A stretch of 64,000 bases of DNA from the NCBI GenBank assembly GCA_023715865.1, contig JAMBOW010000002.1:682001-746000 (forward strand), written 5' to 3'. The notes under the pieces were generated by a model. It made no database searches. It worked only from the letters and a program-made list of their open reading frames with translations, and was not told the DNA's origin. Positions 1 to 6,473 of the stretch are shown piece by piece. The translations under genes and the position numbers were made by a program. How positions within the stretch are numbered: position 1 is the stretch's first letter; every line of letters begins with the position of its first letter. Origin of the DNA: Neobacillus mesonae (GTDB lineage Bacteria; Bacillota; Bacilli; Paenibacillales; Paenibacillaceae).

Positions 1-112
1 GTAGTTTTGTCATGTCAACATCTGCTCCTTCTAAGCTGTCTGACTCACTTTATTATGAAAGCAGATTGCTTATACACTGAACGAAAGACTAGGCTTTTAT
101 TTAGAGCACGAC

Positions 113-229
113 TTATTCTTCTTTATAGGGCTGCTTCCTACTTGCCATTCTCATCCACCAAGCAACTCCGCCAATACACGCAGCAATGATCACAGCAAAT
201 ATAACAATATACCATCCATGAATATTCAT
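113..229 (-). CDS. 38-aa single-pass membrane protein, unknown function
   Basis: I do not recognise this gene. The reading frame runs from an ATG preceded by AGGAGG at good spacing to a TAA. The peptide begins MNIHGWYIVIFAVIIAACIG, one hydrophobic segment of about 20 residues, followed by a short basic and then acidic tail ending PYKEE. This looks like a small membrane protein with its tail in the cytoplasm. It stands alone, and neither a terminator nor a partner gene is visible. The strong ribosome binding site is the main support for calling it real. Confidence 0.55.
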   Translation of the reverse strand: MNIHGWYIVIFAVIIAACIGGVAWWMRMASRKQPYKEE

Positions 230-496
230 TGTTCATTCCTCCTCTTATCGTTATACCCACTTTTTACGTTAAATTAAACTTGTCCACTAAGACCCTATAT
301 TATCCCTAATGTTTAAGCTTCAAGGAATTGGTTTATTTAATATTAAGATAATTGGTTTTTTGTAGAAATTTTGGACTAGTTCTGATAGACTATTCATATA
401 AATGAAAGTAAATTGCATGTGAATAAACAACCAGTTTAGGAATGTAATAAGACCTGTATATGTATAAATTATTTTTTGCATAGGGAGAATAGGCTT

Positions 497-715
497 ATGA
501 ACAAAGAAGCGATCATTGCAATGAAACGTAATCAACAGATAATGGTTAAAAGCAAAAACGGAGAAACAATGACTGGATTCCCAGTATCTACAGATAATTC
601 ATCCCGTCTTGGCTTGCGCACTTCCCATGGGTCAGTTTGGATCCCTTATGAGGAAGTAGAACAAGTCACTCGGATCATCAGTATGCGTCGTTCCGGAAGA
701 ATTGCTTGTATATAA
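497..715 (+). CDS. 72-aa conserved-looking hypothetical protein
   Basis: Not recognised. A start at the ATG after AGGGAGAATAGG is preferred to an in-frame ATG 21 bases upstream that has no ribosome binding site. The protein is basic, with no membrane segment. Alternating hydrophobic and polar residues around SRLGLRTSHGSVWIPYEEVE suggest a small beta barrel, possibly SH3- or Sm-like. That is inference from composition only. A GU-rich hairpin followed by a T-rich stretch lies just downstream. Confidence 0.6.
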   Translation: MNKEAIIAMKRNQQIMVKSKNGETMTGFPVSTDNSSRLGLRTSHGSVWIPYEEVEQVTRIISMRRSGRIACI

Positions 716-744
716 TAAATTAGAAATGTATATCATACTGATTT

Positions 745-783
745 AGCTGGGGCATACGATCATGCTCTGGCTATTTTAATTTT
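745..783 (+). terminator. Candidate intrinsic terminator
   Basis: An 11-bp stem (AGCTGGGGCAT with ATGCTCTGGCT, three G-U pairs, 6-base loop) is followed by ATTTTAATTTT. It sits between the 72-aa hypothetical gene and the DUF2905 gene on the same strand. It is weak because of the wobble pairs and the interrupted T tract. Confidence 0.4.
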
Positions 784-799
784 CAGGAGGAAACTTGCC

Positions 800-1018
800 T
801 TGAACATGCCTAAGCTTCTGATCTTTGCTGGCATTGTCTTAATTATAGCCGGCCTGATCTGGATGGGAATCGGAAGATTTATTCAACTGGGCCGATTACC
901 CGGAGATATCTACGTAGACAAAGGAAACTTCAAATTTTATTTTCCTATTGTCACCTGCATCGTCATCAGCGTCATTCTTTCGATCATTTCCTGGATTGTC
1001 CGTCATTTCATGAAATAA
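800..1018 (+). CDS. DUF2905 family small membrane protein
   Basis: 72 aa with two membrane segments (about residues 6-28 and 48-68). Between them is the signature GRLPGDIYVDKGNFKFYFPI, typical of the DUF2905 family (family knowledge); function unknown. The start is taken as TTG because AGGAGG lies 9 bases upstream of it, whereas the in-frame ATG two codons later would be 15 bases away. In many Bacilli a DUF2905 gene sits near ruvAB or queA; here it does not. Confidence 0.8.
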   Translation: MNMPKLLIFAGIVLIIAGLIWMGIGRFIQLGRLPGDIYVDKGNFKFYFPIVTCIVISVILSIISWIVRHFMK

Positions 1019-1033
1019 TTCTCAGGCGGATGA

Positions 1034-1318
1034 TTAATATTTGGTCCAGTAATCTATTTGATCAGACGATGTCGATACCTGGCGGACCTGTTTCTCTGCA
1101 TCCTGCTCCCATCCTTCAAGAATGACAATATGCTCGGTGGAGGATTTATCCTGCCATGCAATCATCCCTTGCTTCTCTAATTCCTGAAGCGCCTTTCGAA
1201 TTCCGCTTTCTGTTCTTCCCGTCTTGATTACGAGTTCAGATAAATGCGGCATTCTCCTCCGCTGTCCACCAAAGTTATATAAAATCCGCAGCAATTTGCG
1301 TTCAAAATCAGGCAGCAT
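1034..1318 (-). CDS. Small winged-helix DNA-binding protein
   Basis: 94 aa. Residues about 8-60 (LRILYNF ... LSELVIKTGRTESGIRKALQ ... MIAW) read as a winged helix: helix, recognition helix, wing. A charged, disordered-looking tail follows. The start is set at the ATG preceded by AAAGGAG at 9 bases; a TTG 48 bases upstream lacks a ribosome binding site and would overlap the preceding gene. It is the second gene of a two-gene unit behind the WYL-like gene, 14 bases apart. The predicted LexA-controlled promoter upstream should drive both. Its target is unknown. Confidence 0.7.
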   Translation of the reverse strand: MLPDFERKLLRILYNFGGQRRRMPHLSELVIKTGRTESGIRKALQELEKQGMIAWQDKSSTEHIVILEGWEQDAEKQVRQVSTSSDQIDYWTKY

Positions 1319-1332
1319 TGCTTCCAACTCCT

Positions 1333-1536
1333 TTAAGCTGTGATAGACGTTCTTAACGGACGCCAAGCCAGCACATTTTCCTCATTAAACGTTCTTCTTG
1401 CTCCTGAACGAAGACAAGTAGCATATATTTTCCCCTGCCAAATCCGATGAATTTCAATGTTTCGCTGTGTTACCTGGCCAGACCGATCCAAATAGACAAT
1501 CTCGACTACTCTACCTATATATTTTCGCGGCATCAT
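1333..1536 (-). CDS. Short WYL-like beta-barrel protein
   Basis: 67 aa. The pattern VEIVYLDRSGQVTQRNIE, then IYATCLRSGARRTFNEENV, resembles the core of a WYL domain (I-x-Y, G-x-x-x-x-R-x-I, a Cys strand, then R-x-F near the end). WYL domains normally follow a helix-turn-helix in one chain and sense nucleic acid or other ligands. Here the barrel stands alone and the winged helix is the next gene. The start is the first of two adjacent ATGs, with GGAG six bases upstream. The domain call is moderate: it rests on motif spacing read by eye. Confidence 0.6.
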   Translation of the reverse strand: MMPRKYIGRVVEIVYLDRSGQVTQRNIEIHRIWQGKIYATCLRSGARRTFNEENVLAWRPLRTSITA

Positions 1537-1570
1537 TTCTCACTCCAAATAGGAACGTTTGTTTGTATTT

Positions 1571-1600
1571 ATTATATAAGAACATACGTTCTTTTATCAA
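1571..1600 (-). promoter_or_regulatory. SigA-type promoter with LexA (SOS) box in the spacer
   Basis: On the minus strand TTGATA, an 18-bp spacer and TATAAT form a good vegetative promoter. The spacer contains AGAACATACGTTCT (1579-1592), which fits the Bacillus LexA/DinR box CGAAC-N4-GTTCG in its GAAC-N4-GTTC core. A weaker second copy, GAACGTTTGTTT, is at 1553-1564 near the expected start of transcription. A repressor bound here would block polymerase, so the WYL-like/winged-helix pair is predicted to be induced by DNA damage. Confidence 0.75.
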
Positions 1601-1749
1601 TAGAAATTATTTCATTTCCAATAAATAGCTCCAACAATGATCACAGAAATAAAGATTATGAATTACATTTCTCTCTGTTTAATTGTGGCCAATCCGTTTA
1701 ATTACAAACTAGCGATAGATTATAAATAAATTTAAATAGGAGTGATTAT

Positions 1750-2592
1750 ATGTTCCGTCATCAGAAAGAATTGCAATTCGAAGTCAAAGTAGATCGTCCA
1801 GATCCCGCATTCGCACGTCAGGTACAAGAAGTGCTTGGAGGACAGTTTGGAGAAATGACAGTCATGATGCAGTATTTATTCCAAGGCTTTAACTGCCGGG
1901 GTGAGGAAAAATATAAAGATATGCTGATGGATATTGGTACTGAAGAGATTGGTCATGTGGAGATGCTCTGTGCAATGATCAGCCAGTTACTCGACGGGGC
2001 TTCTCCAGAGGATCAGGAGAAAGCTGCTAAGGATCCGGTAACTGCTGCAATCTTAGGGGGGATAAATCCTCAGCACTTGCTCGTAAGCGGGCTAGGCGGA
2101 CTGCCAAGCAACTCTAACGGCGTACCTTGGAACGGATCATACATCGTCGCCAGCGGCAACTTGCTAGCCGATATGCGCTCCAATCTACATGCCGAAAGCC
2201 AAGGAAGACTTCAAGTGGCACGACTGTACCATATGACTACCGATGAAGGGGTTCGTGCAGCCTTCCGAAAAATGCTGGCACGCGACCGCTACCATCAATA
2301 TCAATGGATGGCAGCTATTCAAGAGCTGGAAGAAAAGAACGGGGTTGTTGTTCCTGCGACCTTCCCGCCTGAAGCAGAACTGGAATCACAGCCTGAAGCT
2401 TATGAGTTCTGGAATCTTTCTGAAGGAAAAGAGTCATCTGTAGGACTATGGGCTACTGGAAGCGCACCAGATGGAACAGGTAATTTTGTATATGTAGCCG
2501 AGCCTGTTGCTAAAGGCCAAGTGTATAAGCCTGCAATTCCGCCAGAAAATATTCATCATGATCTTGATCCAAAAATTCCGGTGAACAAATAA
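1750..2592 (+). CDS. Manganese catalase family protein
   Basis: 280 aa, the usual length of dimanganese catalases, which break down hydrogen peroxide in the cytoplasm or spore coat. All five metal ligands line up with the Lactobacillus plantarum enzyme within one residue: Glu35, Glu66 and His69 (in EEIGH), Glu149 and His182. The four-helix bundle covers about residues 20-195; the C-terminal 80 residues are the loop-rich tail typical of the group. AGGAG precedes the ATG. It stands alone, closed by a strong terminator. It is close to the spore-coat CotJC/YdbD group, so a sporulation role is possible. Confidence 0.92.
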   Translation: MFRHQKELQFEVKVDRPDPAFARQVQEVLGGQFGEMTVMMQYLFQGFNCRGEEKYKDMLMDIGTEEIGHVEMLCAMISQLLDGASPEDQEKAAKDPVTAAILGGINPQHLLVSGLGGLPSNSNGVPWNGSYIVASGNLLADMRSNLHAESQGRLQVARLYHMTTDEGVRAAFRKMLARDRYHQYQWMAAIQELEEKNGVVVPATFPPEAELESQPEAYEFWNLSEGKESSVGLWATGSAPDGTGNFVYVAEPVAKGQVYKPAIPPENIHHDLDPKIPVNK

Positions 2593-2620
2593 ATCTTCAT
2601 CACACTTCAGATCAATAATA

Positions 2621-2650
2621 AAAACCCTTGCATATGCAAGGGTTTTATTT
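2621..2650. terminator. Bidirectional terminator between convergent genes
   Basis: A perfect palindrome (AAAACCCTTGCAT and its complement) has A-rich sequence on the left and T-rich sequence on the right. It can end transcription of the catalase gene (+) and of the CBS/CorC gene (-). Confidence 0.9.
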
Positions 2651-2679
2651 TATCTACTGGTTAGTCCGTAAAAGATAAC

Positions 2680-3753
2680 TTATGAATGTGCAGGCGCACT
2701 TTTTAAGTCTACGTTATCATATTCATCGCGAATATCTCCTACGATTTCTTCTAATATATCCTCCATCGTAACGAGTCCTGCAGCTTTGCCTTGTTCAGTC
2801 GTTATCAAAGCAATATGAACTCGATTTTGCTGCATTTTGGTCAGCACGTCTTTAATCAACGATGTTTCCTTAAAGCTTGGCATCGGATGGATAAATCCAT
2901 CTAGATTGAACTTTCTGCCTGCAGCAACACTTGTCAGCATCTCTTTCGTGTTAATAAAACCAAGCACTTGCTCGCTATCGCCTTCATGGATGACTGGATA
3001 ACGGGTGTACTCATGCTGATGAATCACTCCAAGTATACTTTCGAGCGACATATCATTGCTGATAGTAGCGATTTGGGATTTTGGAATCATAATTTCCTTT
3101 AATATACGCTCATCAAAATCAAAAATGTTTTTTAAATAATCCAGCTCCGTCTGATTGATTTCTCCGCTCTCGTAGCTGTTGTTTACAATCAGCTTCAGCT
3201 CTTCTTCCGAGTACACTGTATCATGGCCCGCAGGCGCCACGCCGAATATCTTAAGCAAGAACCGGGCTGAATTGTTAAGTGCGGTAATGATAGGATACAT
3301 AATTTTACCGAACCAATACAGCGGTCCCGCCAACAGAAGCGTCATCTTCTCTGAGAACTGAATGGCCAAAGTTTTGGGAGCAAGCTCACCAATAACTACA
3401 TGCAAGAAAGTGACCACAGACAAGGCAATCGCATAAGACAGGAACGTTGCGAGCGCATCAGGCACATTCAGGTTTTCAAAGACGGGATGCAGCATTTTCT
3501 CAACAGTCGGTTCACCAAGAGCACCAAGCACAAGCGCCGTAATCGTAATCCCGAGCTGACAAGCGGATAAATAATAATCCAAGTCATGTGCTACTTTTTT
3601 TGCTACAACCGCTTTTTTATTTCCTTCCGCGATCAATTGATCGATTCTGGACATTCGCACCTTCAAAATAGCAAACTCTGCTCCAACAAAGAATGCTGTC
3701 AGTCCAATAAATACAGCCACTAAAAATAAATTTAATGCAATTATTCCGTCCAA
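2680..3753 (-). CDS. CNNM/CBS membrane protein, short form without CorC domain
   Basis: 357 aa. An N-terminal DUF21/CNNM domain with about four membrane segments (residues 1-180) is followed by a paired CBS module (about 200-345). The family includes bacterial magnesium exporters such as MpfA and is often labelled hemolysin or TlyC. The protein ends shortly after [18 protein letters not shown], so the C-terminal CorC/HlyC domain present in its neighbour is missing. It begins with TTG behind a GGAGG and a hairpin shared with the next gene. It is about 60 percent identical by eye to the gene at 3827-5131, a tandem duplication. Confidence 0.88.
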   Translation of the reverse strand: MDGIIALNLFLVAVFIGLTAFFVGAEFAILKVRMSRIDQLIAEGNKKAVVAKKVAHDLDYYLSACQLGITITALVLGALGEPTVEKMLHPVFENLNVPDALATFLSYAIALSVVTFLHVVIGELAPKTLAIQFSEKMTLLLAGPLYWFGKIMYPIITALNNSARFLLKIFGVAPAGHDTVYSEEELKLIVNNSYESGEINQTELDYLKNIFDFDERILKEIMIPKSQIATISNDMSLESILGVIHQHEYTRYPVIHEGDSEQVLGFINTKEMLTSVAAGRKFNLDGFIHPMPSFKETSLIKDVLTKMQQNRVHIALITTEQGKAAGLVTMEDILEEIVGDIRDEYDNVDLKSAPAHS

Positions 3754-3755
3754 TT

Positions 3756-3784
3756 ATTTCCCTCTTTACGAGGGATTCACCTCC
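3756..3784 (-). promoter_or_regulatory. SD-hairpin leader of short CBS gene
   Basis: Minus strand order: GGAGGTG (3784-3778), then stem TCCCTC, loop GTAAA and stem GAGGGA (3775-3759), then five bases and the TTG start. GAGGGA in the 3' arm could itself serve as ribosome binding site and would be hidden when the stem forms. The same arrangement precedes the neighbouring paralog. Confidence 0.55.
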
Positions 3785-3826
3785 AGGATGATATAGTATG
3801 TTTGTCTATGGTCTTTTATCTCAGCT

Positions 3827-5131
3827 TTATACTTTGGTCTTTTGTAAAATAACTTTTTTGATTTGATAGTTATCCATTTCCTTAACAGTCCACAGATACT
3901 CTCCTAAATCAACAACATCGCCTTCCTCGACAGATGCTCCTTTTTTAGATTGAATCCAGCCAGCTACGGTATCTACTTCTTCTATTCCATCAAAGATGAA
4001 TCCGAATTGCTTCTCCAATTCGTCCAAAAGGACACGGCCATTGATAAGATATTGGTCTTCGCCCGTCTTTTGAACATCTGCCGTTTCATCCGTGTCAAAT
4101 TCGTCCCGAATTTCACCGACAATCTCCTCGAGTATATCCTCCATCGTAATAATGCCTGAGGTCCCTCCGTATTCATCGATAACAACGGCCATATGCACTC
4201 GATGCTGCTGCATTTTGATCATCGCTTCTTGAATAGGTGTGATTTCTGATACGAATGGAAGTTCTCTTACAAATTCTTCAAGCTTATGCTCACTTCCGGC
4301 AACAATATTAGGAAGCATCTTCTTCACATTCACAACACCAATAATTTTGTCCTTGTCCCCCGCTTCAACGACCGGATAACGAGAATAGTTATATTCATCA
4401 AAAATAGGCACGATATCAGCGTAAACCATATCCTTATCCAGCGTTACAAGCTCAACCCGCGGAACCATAATATCTTTGGCGTCACGTTCGTCAAATGAAA
4501 ATACATTTTCCATATAGGCCAGCTTCGTTTTATTAATTTCGCCGCCTTCATAGCTCTGGTTCATAATAATTTTGATCTCATCCTCAGAGTAGGCTTGTTC
4601 ATGACCCGCCGGTTTAACTCCAAAAGCACGGAGCATGACACGAGAAGATCCGTTCAGGGCCCATATAAAAGGTGACATAATTTTTCCGAACCAGTAAAGT
4701 GGTCCTGCGAGCAATAAAGTCATTTTCTCCGAGAATTGAATAGCGAGCGTCTTTGGAGCCATCTCACCTACTACGACGTGCAGAAACGTAACAAGAATAA
4801 ACGCAATAGCATACGAAGCAATGGATGACACCGCTTCTGACACTTCGAAGTAGTTAAACACAGGGTAAAGCAGGCTTTCAACAGCCGGCTTACCAAGCGC
4901 ACCCAGTCCAAGTGCAGTTACGGTTATACCTAACTGACAGGCAGAAAGATAATAATCCAAATCTGTTGCAACTTTCTTCGCTACAATTGCTTTCTTATTG
5001 CCCTCCGCAACAAGCTGATCGATTCTTGACATCCGTATTTTGACCACGGCGAATTCTGAACCAACGAAAAAGGCGGTAAGTGCAAGTAATATAACAAGTA
5101 AAACTAAATTGGTAATCGTAATAATGTCCAA
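3827..5131 (-). CDS. CNNM/CBS/CorC membrane protein (putative magnesium exporter or hemolysin family)
   Basis: 434 aa, full-length family member. DUF21/CNNM transmembrane domain (about 1-190), CBS pair (about 205-330, with [20 protein letters not shown]) and a C-terminal CorC/HlyC domain (about 350-430, ending in [18 protein letters not shown]). Related proteins export magnesium or resist divalent metals; the substrate here is not known. TTG start behind GGAGG and a hairpin. Transcribed ahead of the short paralog with about 70 bases between them, so the two probably form one unit. Confidence 0.9.
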   Translation of the reverse strand: MDIITITNLVLLVILLALTAFFVGSEFAVVKIRMSRIDQLVAEGNKKAIVAKKVATDLDYYLSACQLGITVTALGLGALGKPAVESLLYPVFNYFEVSEAVSSIASYAIAFILVTFLHVVVGEMAPKTLAIQFSEKMTLLLAGPLYWFGKIMSPFIWALNGSSRVMLRAFGVKPAGHEQAYSEDEIKIIMNQSYEGGEINKTKLAYMENVFSFDERDAKDIMVPRVELVTLDKDMVYADIVPIFDEYNYSRYPVVEAGDKDKIIGVVNVKKMLPNIVAGSEHKLEEFVRELPFVSEITPIQEAMIKMQQHRVHMAVVIDEYGGTSGIITMEDILEEIVGEIRDEFDTDETADVQKTGEDQYLINGRVLLDELEKQFGFIFDGIEEVDTVAGWIQSKKGASVEEGDVVDLGEYLWTVKEMDNYQIKKVILQKTKV

Positions 5132-5133
5132 TG

Positions 5134-5163
5134 ATTTCCCTCTTCAGTGAGGGATTCACCTCC
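5134..5163 (-). promoter_or_regulatory. SD-hairpin leader of full-length CBS/CorC gene
   Basis: Minus strand order: GGAGGTG, GAA, stem TCCCTC, 6-base loop, stem GAGGGA, five bases, TTG. Stem, distances and start codon match the leader at 3756-3784, while the loop differs (ACTGAA against GTAAA). That is the pattern expected if the structure is kept by selection. Confidence 0.55.
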
Positions 5164-5206
5164 AGGAATAGTTACAGCAACGTATGAATGATTGCTGATT
5201 TTAGTA

Positions 5207-5353
5207 TTAAAGATATGATTTTCTCTTAAGCAATTTTATAATCATTTTCCGATCAGGGGCGGTGTTCATGAGAAGAATGACTGCACCCCGTCCGAGATCA
5301 TACGCATAGTTTAATTCCGCCTGCGTCTCAATATGCAATAACGCCTTCCCAAT
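5207..5353 (-). CDS. Possible 48-aa protein with ATT start
   Basis: Not recognised. The frame reads GKALLHIETQAELNYAYDLG and on to KLLKRKSYL, amphipathic and basic at the end. The only good ribosome binding site, AGGGGAGGTGG, lies 7 bases before an ATT codon in this frame. The frame stays open to a GTG 45 bases further upstream (5398), which has no ribosome binding site. Either ATT is the true start, as in infC, or this is not a gene. Confidence 0.4.
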   Translation of the reverse strand: MGKALLHIETQAELNYAYDLGRGAVILLMNTAPDRKMIIKLLKRKSYL

Positions 5354-5398
5354 GTTTCCACCTCCCCTCCGTAATATTCCTGTAAGTATATCATTCAC

Positions 5399-5832
5399 AA
5401 ACCATACAGTTCAACGTTGCAGTGTATGGTACAGATAAAGCTAAGCCACCCATCTTCAAGCGATTAAGAAGTGGGACACATGCTATTTTCAGCAATCTTT
5501 GTAATTTCCCCACGCTAACGTGTAGTGCTTAAACAATACAATATATAGAATTCACCTGCAATAATTAACCAATATATTGAATATTCAAACAAGAAATCTC
5601 CATTATTGAAGAATAACGATAGAGACTCCTATTATGTAGTTTACTTAAAAAAGATTTCATCATGCTAATGAGTTAGCTTACACTTTACTTACAATATTGT
5701 AAGTAAAGCAATGACGATGCTTTCTAATTTCTATTTAAATTACTCTTTGATGAGATCGGTTGAAAGAACCCATCAGATTAATACGTTCATTCTCGATCGA
5801 GGTTCCTAACTAAAAAAACAGTAAATAAAGTA
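5399..5832. other. 434-bp spacer without a gene
   Basis: AT-rich, with no convincing open frame on either strand. Its one striking feature is the 26-bp palindrome listed separately. The rest lies upstream of the small ATT-start gene and downstream of the tRNA terminator. Confidence 0.6.
5683..5708. repeat. Perfect 26-bp palindrome, operator-like
   Basis: The half site is CTTTACTTACAAT and the other half is its exact complement with no spacer. There is no T tract, so it is not a terminator. TTAC-rich palindromes of this kind are typical of operators for dimeric regulators of the TetR or HxlR type (general knowledge). No regulator gene or other gene starts within 300 bases. Confidence 0.6.
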
Positions 5833-5863
5833 AAAAGCCCTTGCGTTAAACGCAAAGGCTTTT
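5833..5863 (-). terminator. Terminator of the tRNA pair
   Basis: On the minus strand AAAGCCTTTGCG, a short loop, then CGCAAGGGCTTTTT. It lies just after the second tRNA. Confidence 0.85.
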
Positions 5864-5869
5864 GAGTAA

Positions 5870-5943
5870 TGGGCCCTGAGGGACTCGAACCCCCGACCAA
5901 TCGGTTATGAGCCGACCGCTCTAACCAACTGAGCTAAGGGCCC
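5870..5943 (-). tRNA. tRNA with CAT anticodon (probably Ile2, possibly elongator Met)
   Basis: 74 nt cloverleaf: acceptor GGGCCCT pairs with AGGGCCC, D arm AGCTCAGTTGGTTAGAGC, anticodon loop CTCATAA, T arm GGGGGTTCGAGTCCCTC, discriminator A, no encoded CCA. The CTTAGCTCAG body resembles lysidine-modified tRNA-Ile2 more than the usual Bacillales elongator Met. A CAT anticodon alone cannot decide. Cotranscribed with tRNA-fMet upstream. Confidence 0.93.
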
Positions 5944-5988
5944 TGAATCAAAATTCTATTACACATATCATGACGCTGTATGTAACAA

Positions 5989-6062
<74 letters not shown>

Positions 6063-6093
6063 TCATCAAAAACATAAAACAGCGACATCTAAT

Positions 6094-6123
6094 AATATAC
6101 ATGATGTGTAATAGAACTGTCAA
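6094..6123 (-). promoter_or_regulatory. Promoter of the tRNA pair
   Basis: On the minus strand TTGACA, an 18-bp spacer and TATATT, with a start expected about 25 bases before the mature tRNA-fMet 5' end. This strong consensus suits a stable RNA operon. Confidence 0.75.
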
Positions 6124-6192
6124 GACACTTTTTTTGGAGATAAGAAAAAATGAAACACTCCGATGCTCTTCCATAAAGCGCAAGTAGATTTA

Positions 6193-6366
6193 TTATGGAA
6201 TAAACCGGACACCATACCGCCCCTTCCGCGATTTGTACACTTCAACCTGCTGCGGCTCATCGTGTCCATAAATCCACCCATCCTGCTCCATACGTTTCGC
6301 TAAACATCCTGCCTGAAACTTGCTTGCATATAATCTGGAGTAATAAATCCACTTCACTTTCTTCAT
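6193..6366 (-). CDS. 57-aa basic hypothetical protein
   Basis: Not recognised. The peptide starts MKKVKWIYYSRLYASKFQAG and ends in a basic segment, VYKSRKGRYGVRFIP. Aromatic and basic residues alternate in a way that looks like a small conserved domain rather than chance. AAAGGA precedes the ATG very closely; a GTG three codons on has wider spacing and could be the start instead. A different frame across the same stretch begins inside the upstream terminator and is less likely. No function can be assigned. Confidence 0.55.
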   Translation of the reverse strand: MKKVKWIYYSRLYASKFQAGCLAKRMEQDGWIYGHDEPQQVEVYKSRKGRYGVRFIP

Positions 6367-6424
6367 CTTCCTTTAACTCGTAAATTATCCTTTCCCCCTC
6401 CTGTATCAGGATGCCCAATTCATC

Positions 6425-6462
6425 AAAAAATAGCCGCAAGATGAAAATTCATCAAGCGGCTG
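6425..6462 (-). terminator. Terminator of the ABC/solute-binding operon
   Basis: On the minus strand AGCCGC, a nested ATGAA-TTTTCAT stem, then GCGGCTATTTTTT. It lies 11 bases after the stop codon of the solute-binding lipoprotein. Confidence 0.88.
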
Positions 6463-6473
6463 ATGTTAAACCT

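Noticed and set aside
320..535. 71-codon minus-strand frame
   Set aside because: AT-rich, no ribosome binding site, and overlaps the 72-aa gene on the plus strand.
1447..1701. 84-codon plus-strand frame
   Set aside because: Antisense to the WYL-like gene and its LexA-controlled promoter; no ribosome binding site.
2680..5131. Tandem CorC genes as a recent mobile-element duplication
   Set aside because: No direct or inverted repeats or transposase flank them; an old gene duplication explains the pair.
6257..6439. 60-codon minus-strand frame (MRLFFDELGIL...)
   Set aside because: Its first part lies within the terminator of the solute-binding gene, and it overlaps the more protein-like 57-aa frame.
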